Shown here: positions 44,500 to 54,221 of the stretch, in pieces | Layout: each line of letters begins with the position of its first letter | How positions within the stretch are numbered: the first letter of the stretch is position 1 | The notes under the pieces: model-generated | What the model was told of the DNA's origin: nothing | What the model saw: only the letters and a program-made list of their open reading frames with translations | Databases searched by the model: none | From: JAWKTV01 sp041398905 | Lineage (GTDB): Bacteria > Planctomycetota > Planctomycetia > Planctomycetales > Planctomycetaceae | DNA length: 64,000 nucleotides | Direction of reading: 5' to 3' | NCBI GenBank assembly: GCA_041398905.1 | Contig: JAWKTV010000005.1 | Location: 1 to 64,000, forward strand | Translations under genes and position numbers: made by a program

Positions 44500-44790
44500 T
44501 CAAGGGCCCTCGGGCTCGGTATCCACTCGCAATTCGTTCGTCGGTGGCAGTTCGATCTGGGCATACACGTCCGCGACGCTCAGGCTGCAGCCAACGGCCG
44601 GGATATCGAGTTCGCCATTCGTCGCGTCACTGAGCACCCAATGCCCGTTGTCGTCACGCGAGTAGAGTTCCAGCAGAGCCTCATCCTCCGAGGCCAGCAG
44701 GTAGCCCTGGAGTGACTCGATCGGCAGATATTGACGAAACTTCTTAATGCGATCGAACAGTTCGGTCGACAGCCAGACGCTCGTGGGCAC
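44500..44790 (-). pseudogene. Uma2-family remnant (C-terminal part)
   Basis: The 96 residues match the C-terminal third of the Uma2/DUF820 family (STELFDRIKKFRQYLPIESLQGYLLASED, then HWVLSDATNG and VGCSLSVADVYAQIEL). The N-terminal nuclease part, with its catalytic Asp and Glu-x-Lys, is missing. Upstream sequence in all frames runs into the sufC end without it. It is probably a truncated leftover. Confidence 0.6.
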
Positions 44791-44852
44791 TCGAGGTCAT
44801 ACGTACTCCAGGCAGGAACGCGCCCGGCGGGACCGGCGGCCCAACGCCGCGG

Positions 44853-45674
44853 CTAGGTTGTGGCGGCTTCTTCCTGCTGACGCTCTTGAGCGGCGGCCTC
44901 CGGATGGCGGGCACGGACGCCGGCGTAGCCGTTGGCGTGCAGGTCGTGCGCCAGAGAGGCATCGCCGGTCTCGACAATGCGGCCGGCGAGCATGACGTGC
45001 GTGTGTTGCGGGATATTGTACTCCAGCAGCCGTTCGTGGTGGGTGATGATCAACACTCCCATGTGCGGGCCGGAAAGCTTCTGCAGTCCTTCACTCACGA
45101 CGCGAACGGCGTCGCTGTCGAGGCCGGAGTCGGTCTCGTCGAGGATCGCGAACCGGGGCTTGAGCATCGCGAGTTGCAGAATCTCCATCCGCTTCTTCTC
45201 GCCGCCCGAGAAACCCTCGTTGAGGTAGCGTTTCGCGAACTCGGCGTCGATGTTCAGCTCCTTCATGGTGTCCCGCAGTTCGGTGCGGTACTCCCGCATG
45301 CTGATCAGCTCTTCGCCCTCCTTGCGGTCTGGATTGCGGACGTTGCTAATGGCGTGCCGGAGGAAGTCGGCCACGCGGACGCCCGGGATCGTCACCGGGT
45401 ACTGGAAGGCGAGAAACATTCCGAGCCGGGCCCGCTCCGAAGGATCAAGCTCGTTGATGTCGGTCCCGTCGATGCTGATCGAGCCGGAGGTGATCTCATA
45501 CTTCGGATGCCCGATCAGGGTGTAAGCAAGCGTACTCTTGCCCGATCCGTTCGGACCCATCAGGGCATGTGTCTCCCCCTGGCGAATTTCGAGATTGACC
45601 CCGTTCAGGATCTGGACCTCGCCAACGGAGACATGCAGGTTGTCGATCTTCAGAGTCGCAGGTTGGTCGGACAT
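44853..45674 (-). CDS. sufC: Fe-S assembly ATPase SufC
   Basis: SufC is the ABC ATPase that powers the SufBCD scaffold for Fe-S cluster building. The 273-residue product has Walker A GPNGSGKST at 40-48, signature FSGGEKKR, Walker B with LDETDSGLD and the H-loop ITHHERLL. The ATG at 45674 gives the family start (MSDQPATLKIDNLHVSV). The frame is open further upstream, but without similarity. SufB and SufD are not adjacent, which is unusual. A Gln/Glu/Ala-rich tail of about 20 residues extends the normal end. Confidence 0.93.
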   Translation of the reverse strand: MSDQPATLKIDNLHVSVGEVQILNGVNLEIRQGETHALMGPNGSGKSTLAYTLIGHPKYEITSGSISIDGTDINELDPSERARLGMFLAFQYPVTIPGVRVADFLRHAISNVRNPDRKEGEELISMREYRTELRDTMKELNIDAEFAKRYLNEGFSGGEKKRMEILQLAMLKPRFAILDETDSGLDSDAVRVVSEGLQKLSGPHMGVLIITHHERLLEYNIPQHTHVMLAGRIVETGDASLAHDLHANGYAGVRARHPEAAAQERQQEEAATT

Positions 45675-45835
45675 GGTCAGCAAGTCTCTTTCGATGCGGA
45701 GTGATTCGGTGCAGTTTGACAAGTCCGGCGAACACGTATTCGAACCGCAGTTGAAGGCGCTCTTGCGGTCACCGCCGGCGCGGCAGGCGACTGCTTGTGA
45801 GCCGGGCGATTGTTCCAAAACGAGCCGCTGCGGAC

Positions 45836-46387
45836 CTATGCCTCGACCACTTCCGGCTGCTGCGCGTAGCCGCTGTGGTGCGGGATCGGCAAGACGTTGG
45901 GGGCGCCCTTCGTCAGCTTGCGGGTCTTGATCTTGTCCTGGATTCGCATGATACCCTCCAGCAGCGCCTCCGGACGGGGCGGGCAACCGGGCACATACAC
46001 GTCGACAGGCACCACCAGGTCGACGCCCTTGACGACGTGGTAGCCGTGCTTGAAGTACGGACCGCCGCCGACCGTGCAGGCACCCATCGCGATCACGTAC
46101 TTCGGATCGGGCATCTGCTCATACAGGCGACGCACGCGGCTCGCCATCTTGTAGGTCACCGTCCCGGCGACGATCATCAGGTCGGCCTGACGCGGAGTCG
46201 CCCGGAACGCACCCGCCCCGAAGCGATCGAGGTCGTAACGGCTCGCACCGGTCGCCATCATCTCGATGGCACAGCAGGCCAGCCCGAAGGTCATCGGCCA
46301 GATGCTGGATTCTTTGGCCCAGTTCATCGCCTGCTCCAATGTCGTCGTGATGACGTTCTCTTCGAAGCGTCCTTCAATCCAGCTCAT
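45836..46387 (-). CDS. nuoB: NADH-quinone oxidoreductase subunit B
   Basis: NuoB carries cluster N2 of respiratory complex I and hands electrons to quinone. The 183-residue product has all four cluster Cys (Cys38 and Cys39 in GLACCAIEMM, Cys104 in GACTVGGG, Cys135 in VPGCPPRPE). ATG 46387 is chosen because MSWIEGRFEENV is where similarity begins. No other nuo gene is in view, so it lies outside an operon here, unless the rest lies beyond the window. Confidence 0.94.
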   Translation of the reverse strand: MSWIEGRFEENVITTTLEQAMNWAKESSIWPMTFGLACCAIEMMATGASRYDLDRFGAGAFRATPRQADLMIVAGTVTYKMASRVRRLYEQMPDPKYVIAMGACTVGGGPYFKHGYHVVKGVDLVVPVDVYVPGCPPRPEALLEGIMRIQDKIKTRKLTKGAPNVLPIPHHSGYAQQPEVVEA

Positions 46388-46667
46388 GGGTGCGTCCGGT
46401 CGATCAGGAATTCGGTCAAATCTGGGGGCAGCGAGACGTCCCCGCATTATAGACGATGAATCGGCGACGCCTACCTACCGACGCACTGATCTCGCCGGAG
46501 TCGCGGGGGTGAGAAGCGGCAAGGGGACGCCGACCGGGAACCCAGCCTGTCTGGAACCAAGGTTTGCGGGGGTTGCCACATCCGCATCCACTTCGGCTGA
46601 TGACCACTACCCACTACCTACCCCCCCACTGTAACCTGACGTCGGCATCCCGTGTGTCAGGCCCGCC

Positions 46668-47651
46668 ATGACCTCATCGACCTACCTCGCCCGATTCGAC
46701 GATTTCTGCGAGCGCTGGGGCGAGCGGATGAACCCCATCGTCGTCAAGGAGACTCGGCAGGCGATCAAGAGCCGGGCGTTTCCGATCGCGTTTCTGGCGA
46801 TGCTCTCGGGTTGCTGGCTGATCTCCGTGCTGGGCATCGTCGACTACGGTGAACAACTGTACTTTGCGGAGGCGGGGGACGAGTTCTTCTCGTGGTACCT
46901 TGGCGCACTGCTGGCCGCCATCTGCTTCGTCGTGCCGATGGGGGTGTTTCGCAGCGTCGTTGCCGAATTCGAGGGACACACCTTCGAGATGCTCGCCATC
47001 ACCGCGCTCGCGCCGCGAAACGTCGTCTTCGGCAAACTCAAGAGCGCGACGCTCCAGATGGGCGCCTACTTCGCGGCCATCGCTCCGTTCGTCTGTTTTA
47101 CTTATCTGCTCGAAGGGGTGAGCATTCCGGGGCTGTTGCTGGCCCTCGTCATCGCGTTCCTCGCCGGGTTGTCGGCCTGTATGGGGGGGATGATGCTCGG
47201 TGCGCTCGCGAAGCAGTCAGCCTGGCAGATTTTCTGCATGTTGTTGCTCATTGTGCTCGGGATGATTTGCTTCGGGATTGGTCAGAGCAGCGGCACGGCC
47301 GCCGCGAAGTACCTGGGAGGCTGGGGGTCCATTGGCGCGGCATGCGCGGGCTTCGGCTGCTTCGGCTACGTCTTCCTGTTCTTCTCGCTGTTGACGCTGG
47401 GCGTTTCAATCGCTCAATTCACCCCCACGATGCCCAGGCCGGGGAACTTGTCAGCGCCGCCGGGGCTGTCGCGTGCGCGCCTGCCGCGACCGCCTGCGTC
47501 CAATGACCATCGAGTCGACGCCCGGTCCGGCGGCGCGGTTGCCGCCGACACTCCGGAGCATCGCGACGGCGAATCCTCGGCCGCTGATCGTGTGGTTGAT
47601 CCAACTTCGCCGACTTCTGTCGACCCTTCCAACTGGCACTCCAATGGCTGA
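46668..47651 (+). CDS. ABC-2-like membrane permease, copy 1
   Basis: A 327-residue membrane protein with six or seven helices. It starts with a short soluble part that contains NPIVVKETRQAIKS, followed by the first helix (FPIAFLAMLSGCWLISVLGI). The following protein shares the same N-terminus (NPIFVKETRQALKS) and helix order, so the two are tandem paralogues, this one much shorter. The stop overlaps the next start by 8 bases, which suggests translational coupling. The last 75 residues are Pro/Ser/Asp-rich and could instead come from an indel near 47425; then the end would be 47506. No ATPase gene is adjacent. Confidence 0.7.
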   Translation: MTSSTYLARFDDFCERWGERMNPIVVKETRQAIKSRAFPIAFLAMLSGCWLISVLGIVDYGEQLYFAEAGDEFFSWYLGALLAAICFVVPMGVFRSVVAEFEGHTFEMLAITALAPRNVVFGKLKSATLQMGAYFAAIAPFVCFTYLLEGVSIPGLLLALVIAFLAGLSACMGGMMLGALAKQSAWQIFCMLLLIVLGMICFGIGQSSGTAAAKYLGGWGSIGAACAGFGCFGYVFLFFSLLTLGVSIAQFTPTMPRPGNLSAPPGLSRARLPRPPASNDHRVDARSGGAVAADTPEHRDGESSAADRVVDPTSPTSVDPSNWHSNG

Positions 47652-49225
47652 TGCCGCCCGGCTCAAACCGACGTTCGCTCCCAGTGACGATGCCCGTGAA
47701 GCGGCGTCGCTGGTGGAAGGCCCGGTGACCTGGTTGGAGCGGGCCGCCGACCGGCTCAATCCGATCTTCGTCAAGGAGACTCGGCAGGCGCTCAAGAGTA
47801 AGCAGTTCGTCATCGCGTTCCTGCTGCTGGTGACGGCCGGCTGGATGATTACATTCTTTGGCGTCCTCGCGCAAGGGGGGAACCTCGATTACACCGACGC
47901 CGGCCGGTGGCTGTTTTCCGCGTACTTCGTCGTCCTCTCGGCGGCGGTCACCATCGTTGTCCCCTTCACCGCGTTCCGCAGTCTGATGGCCGAGCGGGAC
48001 GACGCCACTTACGAGCCGCTCGTCATCACGATGCTCTCTCCACGGCAAATCGTGCTCGGGAAGCTCTGGACAGCGATGCTGCAGACCTTTCTGTATTACT
48101 CCGCCATCGCCCCCTTTGTGGCGTTCACCGCGCTGCTGCAAGGGTTCGATTTCGCGCTGGTGATATTCCTGTTGCTGATTGGACTGGGGACGTCGCTGTT
48201 CGTCTCGACGGCGGCGATCGCAATCAGTTCGTTCGTCAAATCCCGGGTCTGGCAGACGATCGTCTCGCTGGCGCTGCTGGCGGGATTGTTCTTCGCCTTC
48301 GCGGGGTTGTGGGGCATCTCCGTCGCCCCGTTCCGAATCGACTGGAACGACCAGTGGTTCTGGGCCGGCGTGCTGGCCTGGGTGGCGGCAGGGCTCTCCT
48401 ATGTGGTGGTCTTCCAGCAGGTGGCGGTCGTCAACCTCGCCTTCGAGGCGGATAATCGCAGCACGGGCCTCCGTGTGATCTGCGCCGGGCAGACGCTCCT
48501 CCTGTGGCTGATCGTCTTCATAGTGATGGGCTACGTCGCGGCCAGTCCGTCCAGTAGCGACTATGTGCCGCTCGTTGGAATCGGAGGGTTTCTCTCGCTC
48601 GTGCATTGGATGGCGTTTGGCTTCTTTTTCGTGTCCGAAGAGGAGGACCTGTCGCATCGGATCGTTCGTGGTCTGCCGCAGTCGGCGGTGATGCGATTCC
48701 TGTTGGCCCCTTTCTATCCGGGTGGGCATCGTGGACTGCTGCTGACGACGATCGCCAGCGTGGCGATCATCCTGCTGGTGGGCCTGTTGACGTTGCCCCT
48801 CGGATTCGGTTCGTTCTCGGCGCGCAGCCCGTTGCCGATTAACCTGGGGTTGTTCCTGTATGGCGTGATCTATCTCAACGCGTTCGCATTCATCGCCCGC
48901 CGCGGCTTATCGCTCCTTGCCCAACGCTCAGCCGATGCACTTGCGGATCGCCTTCGCGGTCTTGCTCATCCTGGTCAATCTGATGCCAGTCTTCTTCGAG
49001 GAATTCAGCGGTTCACGCGGGTACACGCTTCTCTATCTTCCGTCGATAGCAATGACCATCGACGAGCTGGAAGGCAGGTCGTCTGATTGGCAGCCAATCG
49101 TTACCGCGCTCTCGTTCACGGCGGTGATCATGTCGCTGCTCAACATTCCCGCCATGATTCGCGGGATTCACGAAATGGTCACCTCGACACCCCTGCCGAA
49201 CCGTGGCCGCGGCGACGCCGTATAA
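47644..49225 (+). CDS. ABC-2-like membrane permease, copy 2, frameshifted
   Basis: A membrane protein of about 526 residues with roughly twelve helices. ATG 47644 overlaps the previous stop. NPIFVKETRQALKS precedes the first helix (FVIAFLLLVTAGWMITFFGV). The frame breaks near 48930 in the last third and continues with LRIAFAVLLILVNLMPVFFEEFS and a final helix, stopping at 49225. It is a full-length homologue of copy 1. It probably forms an export channel with an ATPase encoded elsewhere; cargo unknown. Confidence 0.72.
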
Positions 49226-49364
49226 AGTCACAATAGCGGTGATCATGGCCGCTGGCGTTACGATGTCGTGCGCGGGCGGGGCCTCGATCGCGCGGTCTCC
49301 TGTTCGATTCGCCCCTTGAACGGCCGTTCAATCCGTACCAGTTACCTTCTCCGGGGGTTCATGG

Positions 49365-49892
49365 ATGTCGCGTCTTACAGTTATTATGGCGATTGTTGTT
49401 TCTCTGGCGGTGTGGCTCCCTGCGCAGGACGGCGCGAGAACTGAACGCGAAACGCCCCGCAAGGACGCCCCTGCCCGGCTCACCCCCGCTCGTCCACAGC
49501 CCCGACAACCTGAGCGCGCGACCGCCCCAGATGCGGCGGAAGCCGAAGCGGAGCATGCTCACTCATCGCGCCCCTCTGATGCGCACGACCACAGCCCCGA
49601 AGGGGCCTACACAAGTCCAGGCATAACGCCATTTTCCGGCGATGTGCTGGGCATCACCCTCAAAAGCGATCCCAGCTTCAGCATCTACCTCAAGCAGGTG
49701 ACAATTCGTCAACTAGGGCAAGGAACGTTTCTCGTCGGCGTGGGGGCGGATTCCGGCGCGGGAGACTGGACGATCGAGCGACGCACCTGGGTCGCGGTCG
49801 ACGACATCGCCGAGATCGTGGAATTCAAGAACGAAGCGGAGCTGAAGGAGTTACTCGACGACGCTGACGCCGCGGAGTATCCAGAGGCTTGA
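49365..49892 (+). CDS. exported protein of unknown function
   Basis: Not recognised. A 175-residue protein with a signal peptide (LTVIMAIVVSLAVWLPA) and a Pro/Arg/Glu-rich low-complexity stretch containing several His (about 25-85). A compact C-terminal part follows (GDVLGITLKSDPSFSIYLKQ) and ends in an acidic tail. Nothing indicates a reaction. Confidence 0.6.
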   Translation: MSRLTVIMAIVVSLAVWLPAQDGARTERETPRKDAPARLTPARPQPRQPERATAPDAAEAEAEHAHSSRPSDAHDHSPEGAYTSPGITPFSGDVLGITLKSDPSFSIYLKQVTIRQLGQGTFLVGVGADSGAGDWTIERRTWVAVDDIAEIVEFKNEAELKELLDDADAAEYPEA

Positions 49893-50043
49893 TGGCGACA
49901 GGTTTCTGAGAGCGATTCCACCCCGTGCAACACGGCGTGGGCAGCCGATGTCGTCGCGATCGCCCTGAAGTGTCGTGCCCAACCAAGTGGTGCTTTCGCT
50001 GTCAACGAGTGGGCGCGAAGTGGCAAGTTCGAAGACCAGTCCA

Positions 50044-51099
50044 ATGTCACAAACCCTCGACGCCGACCTGTTCGCGATCGGCACTCGGGTATTGCCGTCG
50101 CGGTACTGTCTCGCGCCGCTGGCGGGCTACACGCATCTCGCCTTCCGTCGCGCGTTGCGCGAACTGGGAGGACTCGGCCTCGCCACGACCGACCTCGTGC
50201 AGGCGACGTTGCTCTTGTCCGGACGACACAAGTCGCGGGAGTTGATCGCCACCGCTCCCGACGACAGGCCCCTCTCCGTCCAGATCTTCAGTGGCATCCG
50301 GGCTGACCTGGTGGGGGCGGCCCGCTGGCTGGCCGACCACGGCTACGAAGGGGTTGACATCAACATGGGCTGCCCAATGGCCAAGGTGAACGGCAGCGGC
50401 GGCGGAGCGCGGTTGATGTGCGATGTTGACGGTGCCTGTCAGACGGTCGCGGCGGTGGTCGCGGCGGTCGACATCCCCGTCACCGTGAAGATGCGGCTCG
50501 GCTGGGACGCCACGAGCCTCACCGCGCCCGCCCTCGCGCGCGAGTTCGAGCAACTTGGCGTCGCCGCGATCACGGTACATGGCCGAACCCGGCAGCAGGG
50601 CTTTCATGGACGCGTCGATCTGGATGGCATCGCCGCGACGGTTGCGGCGGTCGATTCGCTGCCGATCTTCGGCAACGGAGATGTCCGCACGGTCGATGAC
50701 GCCCTCGGCATGCGGCAGCGAACCGGCTGCGCCGCCGTCGCCATCGGCCGGGGGGCGATGCTCGATCCCTGGCTGTTCCGCAAACTGGCCGATCACTCGC
50801 AAGGCCGTCCGCCCCGCGAACCAACCGCCGATGAACAGGTCGACTTCCTCGCGAGGCACTTCGCCCTGATGACCGAACAGCACGGCGATGACAGTTGTTA
50901 CCTGTTCCGCAAATTCGCCGCGTGGTACGGCGCGAAGCTCGGTATTCCGGAAGACCTGGAAGACCGGCTGCGGCGGTTCAAGTCGGTCCATGAGTTCGCC
51001 GAGATCGTTGCCGAGGCGCGGGAGCGGCATGGGACGCGGGAGACATCCGTCGCAACCGCCCTCATCCGCGTCCCCAACGGACCCGTGGACAAGTGGTGA
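50044..51099 (+). CDS. tRNA-dihydrouridine synthase
   Basis: A 351-residue FMN-dependent Dus enzyme that reduces uridine in the D-loop of tRNA. The TIM barrel starts with LAPLAGYTHLAFR. The catalytic Cys110 is in NMGCPMAKV, and the FMN-binding strands (VTVKMRLGWD; ITVHGRTRQQGF; FGNGDV; IGRGAMLDPWLF) are in order. It resembles DusB, but the subgroup cannot be fixed. Start ATG 50044 is where similarity begins; the frame is open 23 codons further upstream. Confidence 0.92.
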   Translation: MSQTLDADLFAIGTRVLPSRYCLAPLAGYTHLAFRRALRELGGLGLATTDLVQATLLLSGRHKSRELIATAPDDRPLSVQIFSGIRADLVGAARWLADHGYEGVDINMGCPMAKVNGSGGGARLMCDVDGACQTVAAVVAAVDIPVTVKMRLGWDATSLTAPALAREFEQLGVAAITVHGRTRQQGFHGRVDLDGIAATVAAVDSLPIFGNGDVRTVDDALGMRQRTGCAAVAIGRGAMLDPWLFRKLADHSQGRPPREPTADEQVDFLARHFALMTEQHGDDSCYLFRKFAAWYGAKLGIPEDLEDRLRRFKSVHEFAEIVAEARERHGTRETSVATALIRVPNGPVDKW

Positions 51100-51303
51100 G
51101 CCGGATCTCACACTCACGCCGTGGCGTCCATCAACGCCCGCCGTCGTCGCTGTCCGCCCTGCGGACAGCGACGTGCAGCCGCGTCGCCTGGTACGGCTGA
51201 ACATGGATGCTGCGGCACGATCCGAGCCGACGGAGACCTTCACCTCGCGTGTTCGAATGGAATTGTCGCCGACGCTGCCAGCGTCGGCTGCTGCTCGTTA
51301 GAC

Positions 51304-51741
51304 ATGCGGAAGCTGGCAGCGACCGCAACGAATTCGGTTGCCGATTCGATGCACTCACCCGACTGGTTCAAGCTGTTTTCACAATCCATCCCGCTGTTGC
51401 TGCATGGGTTGCCCCTGCTGCTGGGGGCGGGGTTGTGCGTGCGGAACGCACATTCGCAGCCGCGGCGCACAGTGCTCATCGGGCTGGGCCTGGCGATGCT
51501 CGCGGTGAACCTCGCCGTGAGTTGGTTTGGCTTCCACTTCGCGGTCGATGCGGTGGAGCAGGCCACAGGCTCGATGGGGATGGCGATGCTGGTGTTTCAG
51601 ATCGTCACCGGCCTGCCCTGGGCGGTGGCCCTGCTGCTGATCATCTGGGCCGGCTTCTATGGAGACAACCGGCAGCGTTACGAGGTCGACACCTTCGAGG
51701 ATGACGCCAAAACATCTCAGTTGCCGACTCAGCACAATTGA
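51304..51741 (+). CDS. small membrane protein of unknown function
   Basis: Not recognised. About 145 residues with three or four helices (SIPLLLHGLPLLLGAGLCV; TVLIGLGLAMLAVNLAVSWFG; MAMLVFQIVTGLPWAVALLLIIW) and a charged C-terminal tail. The start could be 51304 or 51349; the upstream open frame is not credible protein. Confidence 0.55.
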   Translation: MRKLAATATNSVADSMHSPDWFKLFSQSIPLLLHGLPLLLGAGLCVRNAHSQPRRTVLIGLGLAMLAVNLAVSWFGFHFAVDAVEQATGSMGMAMLVFQIVTGLPWAVALLLIIWAGFYGDNRQRYEVDTFEDDAKTSQLPTQHN

Positions 51742-51809
51742 CACTATCGCGTCGCCAACCGACAGTTCCCGACTGGAATGTCTGGATCGACCCTCAAGGA
51801 GCGAAGCAC

Positions 51810-53972
51810 ATGTATGCCCGAAGCGTGTGGGGACTATGGACGGTCGGCTGCCTGCTCCTCGGCACAGCCTGTGGAGAAGCACCGGTGACTCGACGCGGCG
51901 AACAGGTGGATGAGTATCACGGTCAGCAAGTCGCGGACCCGTATCGCTGGCTTGAAGACGATGTCCGCACCTCCGAAGAAGTCGCGGCTTGGGTCACGAC
52001 GCAGAACGAGCACACGGAGAAGTTTCTCGACGCGATCGGCGGACGCGAAGCGATTCGTCGCCGGCTGACGAAACTGTGGGACTTCGAGAAGTTCGGGACA
52101 CCCTTCCAGGTCGCCGGGCGGGTCTACTATGAGAAGAACGACGGCTTGCAAAACCAGTACGTGCTCTACGTCCAGGAGACGCCCGAGAGCGAGCCGCGGG
52201 TACTCATCGATCCGAACACCTGGTCGGAAGACGGGACCATCGCCCTCGATGGAACCTCGTTCAGCGAGGATGGCCGGTACGTCGCGTATTCCATTGCCGA
52301 GGCCGGTTCCGACTGGTCGGTCTGGAAGGTCATGGAGATCGCCACCGGCAAGGTGCTGGATGACGAGTTGCAGTGGATCAAGTTCAACAGCCCGGCGTGG
52401 ACGGCGGACGGCGCGGGCTTCTTCTACGCCCGGTTTCCAGCGCCGGCGGAAGGCGAGGCGTTTCAGGAACTGAACCTGAACCAGCAGGTCTACTACCACC
52501 GCGTCGGCCAGCCTCAGGCAATGGACACGCTCGTCTTCGAGCGTCCCGACGAACCAGAGTGGGGCTACGGGTGCACCGTGACCGAGGATGGACGTTACCT
52601 CGTTATCACCGTCTACATCGGCACCGATGAGCGCTGCCGGGTCTTCTATCGTGATCTGTTCGATCATTACGCGATGCCGAAGTCGCTGATTGACAACTTC
52701 GACAACGAGTTCAGCTTCGTCGGCAACGAGGGGCCGACCTTCTACTTCCTGACGGACCTCGACGCGCCGCGGAAACGGCTCGTGGCGCTGGATGTCCGCG
52801 CGGTCAACGCACTCACAGCGGAGCAGCGGGCCGACAACTCGATGCTGCCGCTCAGGGAGATCATCCCGCAGCAGCCGGAAGCGATCGAAAGCATTGGCCT
52901 CGTCGGCAATCAGTTCATCGTCGAGACGCTCGAAGACGCCAAGACCCGCATCGCCATGTACTCACTGGCGGGCAAGCTGGTGCGAAACGTCGACCTGCCC
53001 GGCATCGGGTCGGCGGGTGGGTTCAGTGGCCGGAGGGTCGACACGGAAACTTATTACTCGTTCTCCAGCTTCGATACTCCGCCCAGCATCTATCGCTATG
53101 ACCTCGTCACCGGCGAGAGCGAGCTGTTTCGGCAGGCTCAGCTCGACTTTGATCCCGAGCGGTTCGAGGTCCAGCAGGTCTTCTACACCAGCAAGGACGG
53201 CACCCGCGTGCCGATGTTCCTCGCCCACAAACGGGGTCTCAAGCTTGATGGCAACAATCCAACCCTGCTGTACGGGTACGGCGGATTCGGTGTGTCGCTC
53301 TCGCCGCATTTCTCCATCAGCAAGGTGGCGTGGATGGAGATGGGAGGCATCTACGCAATGGCGAACCTCCGCGGCGGAGGCGAGTACGGACTCGAATGGC
53401 ATCAGGGCGGCACCAAGCTCAACAAGCAGAACGTCTTCGACGACTTCATCGCTGCGGCCGAGTGGCTCATCGCCAACAAGTATACCCGTACGGAGAAGCT
53501 GGCGATTCAGGGTGGCTCAAACGGCGGGCTGCTGGTCGGTGCCTGCCTGACACAGCGGCCGGAACTGTATGGCGCATGCATCCCAGAAGTCGGAGTCATG
53601 GACATGCTCCGGTTCCATCAGTTCACCGCGGGCCGATACTGGGTCGACGACTACGGGTCGGCCGATGATCCCGAAGAGTTCAAAGCCCTGTTCGCCTACT
53701 CGCCTTATCACAACGTGAAGGCCGGCGTCTGTTACCCGCCGACGCTGGTGCTGACGGCTGACACCGATGATCGAGTCGTACCCGGCCACAGCTTCAAATT
53801 CACTGCTGCGATGCAAGCGGCCCAGTCGTGCGACAACCCGGTACTGATTCGCATCGAGAGCCGCGCTGGACACGGCGCGGGCACTCCCACCACGAAGATC
53901 ATCGACGAAATCACGGATATCTGGGCATTCCTGACGGAGTCGCTCGAGATGGAGGTTCCGGCGGAGTGGTAG
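51810..53972 (+). CDS. exported prolyl oligopeptidase (S9A)
   Basis: A 720-residue serine peptidase that cleaves after proline in short peptides. It has an N-terminal signal, possibly a lipoprotein signal with Cys in LLLGTAC; then a seven-blade propeller and the hydrolase domain. The nucleophile is Ser570 in GGSNGG, the acid lies in TADTDDRVVPGH and the His in RAGHGAG. YGYGGFG and NLRGGGEYG are typical. AGGAG lies about ten bases before ATG 51810 and decides the start over the upstream ATG. Intact frame. Confidence 0.92.
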   Translation: MYARSVWGLWTVGCLLLGTACGEAPVTRRGEQVDEYHGQQVADPYRWLEDDVRTSEEVAAWVTTQNEHTEKFLDAIGGREAIRRRLTKLWDFEKFGTPFQVAGRVYYEKNDGLQNQYVLYVQETPESEPRVLIDPNTWSEDGTIALDGTSFSEDGRYVAYSIAEAGSDWSVWKVMEIATGKVLDDELQWIKFNSPAWTADGAGFFYARFPAPAEGEAFQELNLNQQVYYHRVGQPQAMDTLVFERPDEPEWGYGCTVTEDGRYLVITVYIGTDERCRVFYRDLFDHYAMPKSLIDNFDNEFSFVGNEGPTFYFLTDLDAPRKRLVALDVRAVNALTAEQRADNSMLPLREIIPQQPEAIESIGLVGNQFIVETLEDAKTRIAMYSLAGKLVRNVDLPGIGSAGGFSGRRVDTETYYSFSSFDTPPSIYRYDLVTGESELFRQAQLDFDPERFEVQQVFYTSKDGTRVPMFLAHKRGLKLDGNNPTLLYGYGGFGVSLSPHFSISKVAWMEMGGIYAMANLRGGGEYGLEWHQGGTKLNKQNVFDDFIAAAEWLIANKYTRTEKLAIQGGSNGGLLVGACLTQRPELYGACIPEVGVMDMLRFHQFTAGRYWVDDYGSADDPEEFKALFAYSPYHNVKAGVCYPPTLVLTADTDDRVVPGHSFKFTAAMQAAQSCDNPVLIRIESRAGHGAGTPTTKIIDEITDIWAFLTESLEMEVPAEW

Positions 53973-54113
53973 CGTTGCGGGGCCTGACGCGGTCTGAGCG
54001 GGCCGCGGGTGGAAGTTTTTGAGCCAGCGGGAGTTGATGATCCCAACGTCGCGCGAGACTCCGCGTCGACCCGGATGGTTGAGACTTTTTTAGCGATTGA
54101 ACCGAGTATCCGT

Positions 54114-54143
54114 TTGACAGTTGTGAACCGGGCCGGGTATGAA
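54114..54143 (+). promoter_or_regulatory. sigma70-like promoter
   Basis: TTGACA (54114-54119) and TATGAA (54138-54143), 18 bases apart, lie about 80 bases before the Cys-rich protein gene at 54222. Confidence 0.5.
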
Positions 54144-54221
54144 AGGGGCGCGTCGTAACGGATTCGCCGTCCTGTCGAACTCGCAGGACCATCACTGCCG
54201 CACTGCCCTGAGGAACCGAAC

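Noticed and set aside
47419..48729. Minus-strand frame of 436 codons over the permeases
   Set aside because: Its Arg/Glu/Asp/His-rich translation is the complement of membrane helices on the other strand, so it is a shadow.
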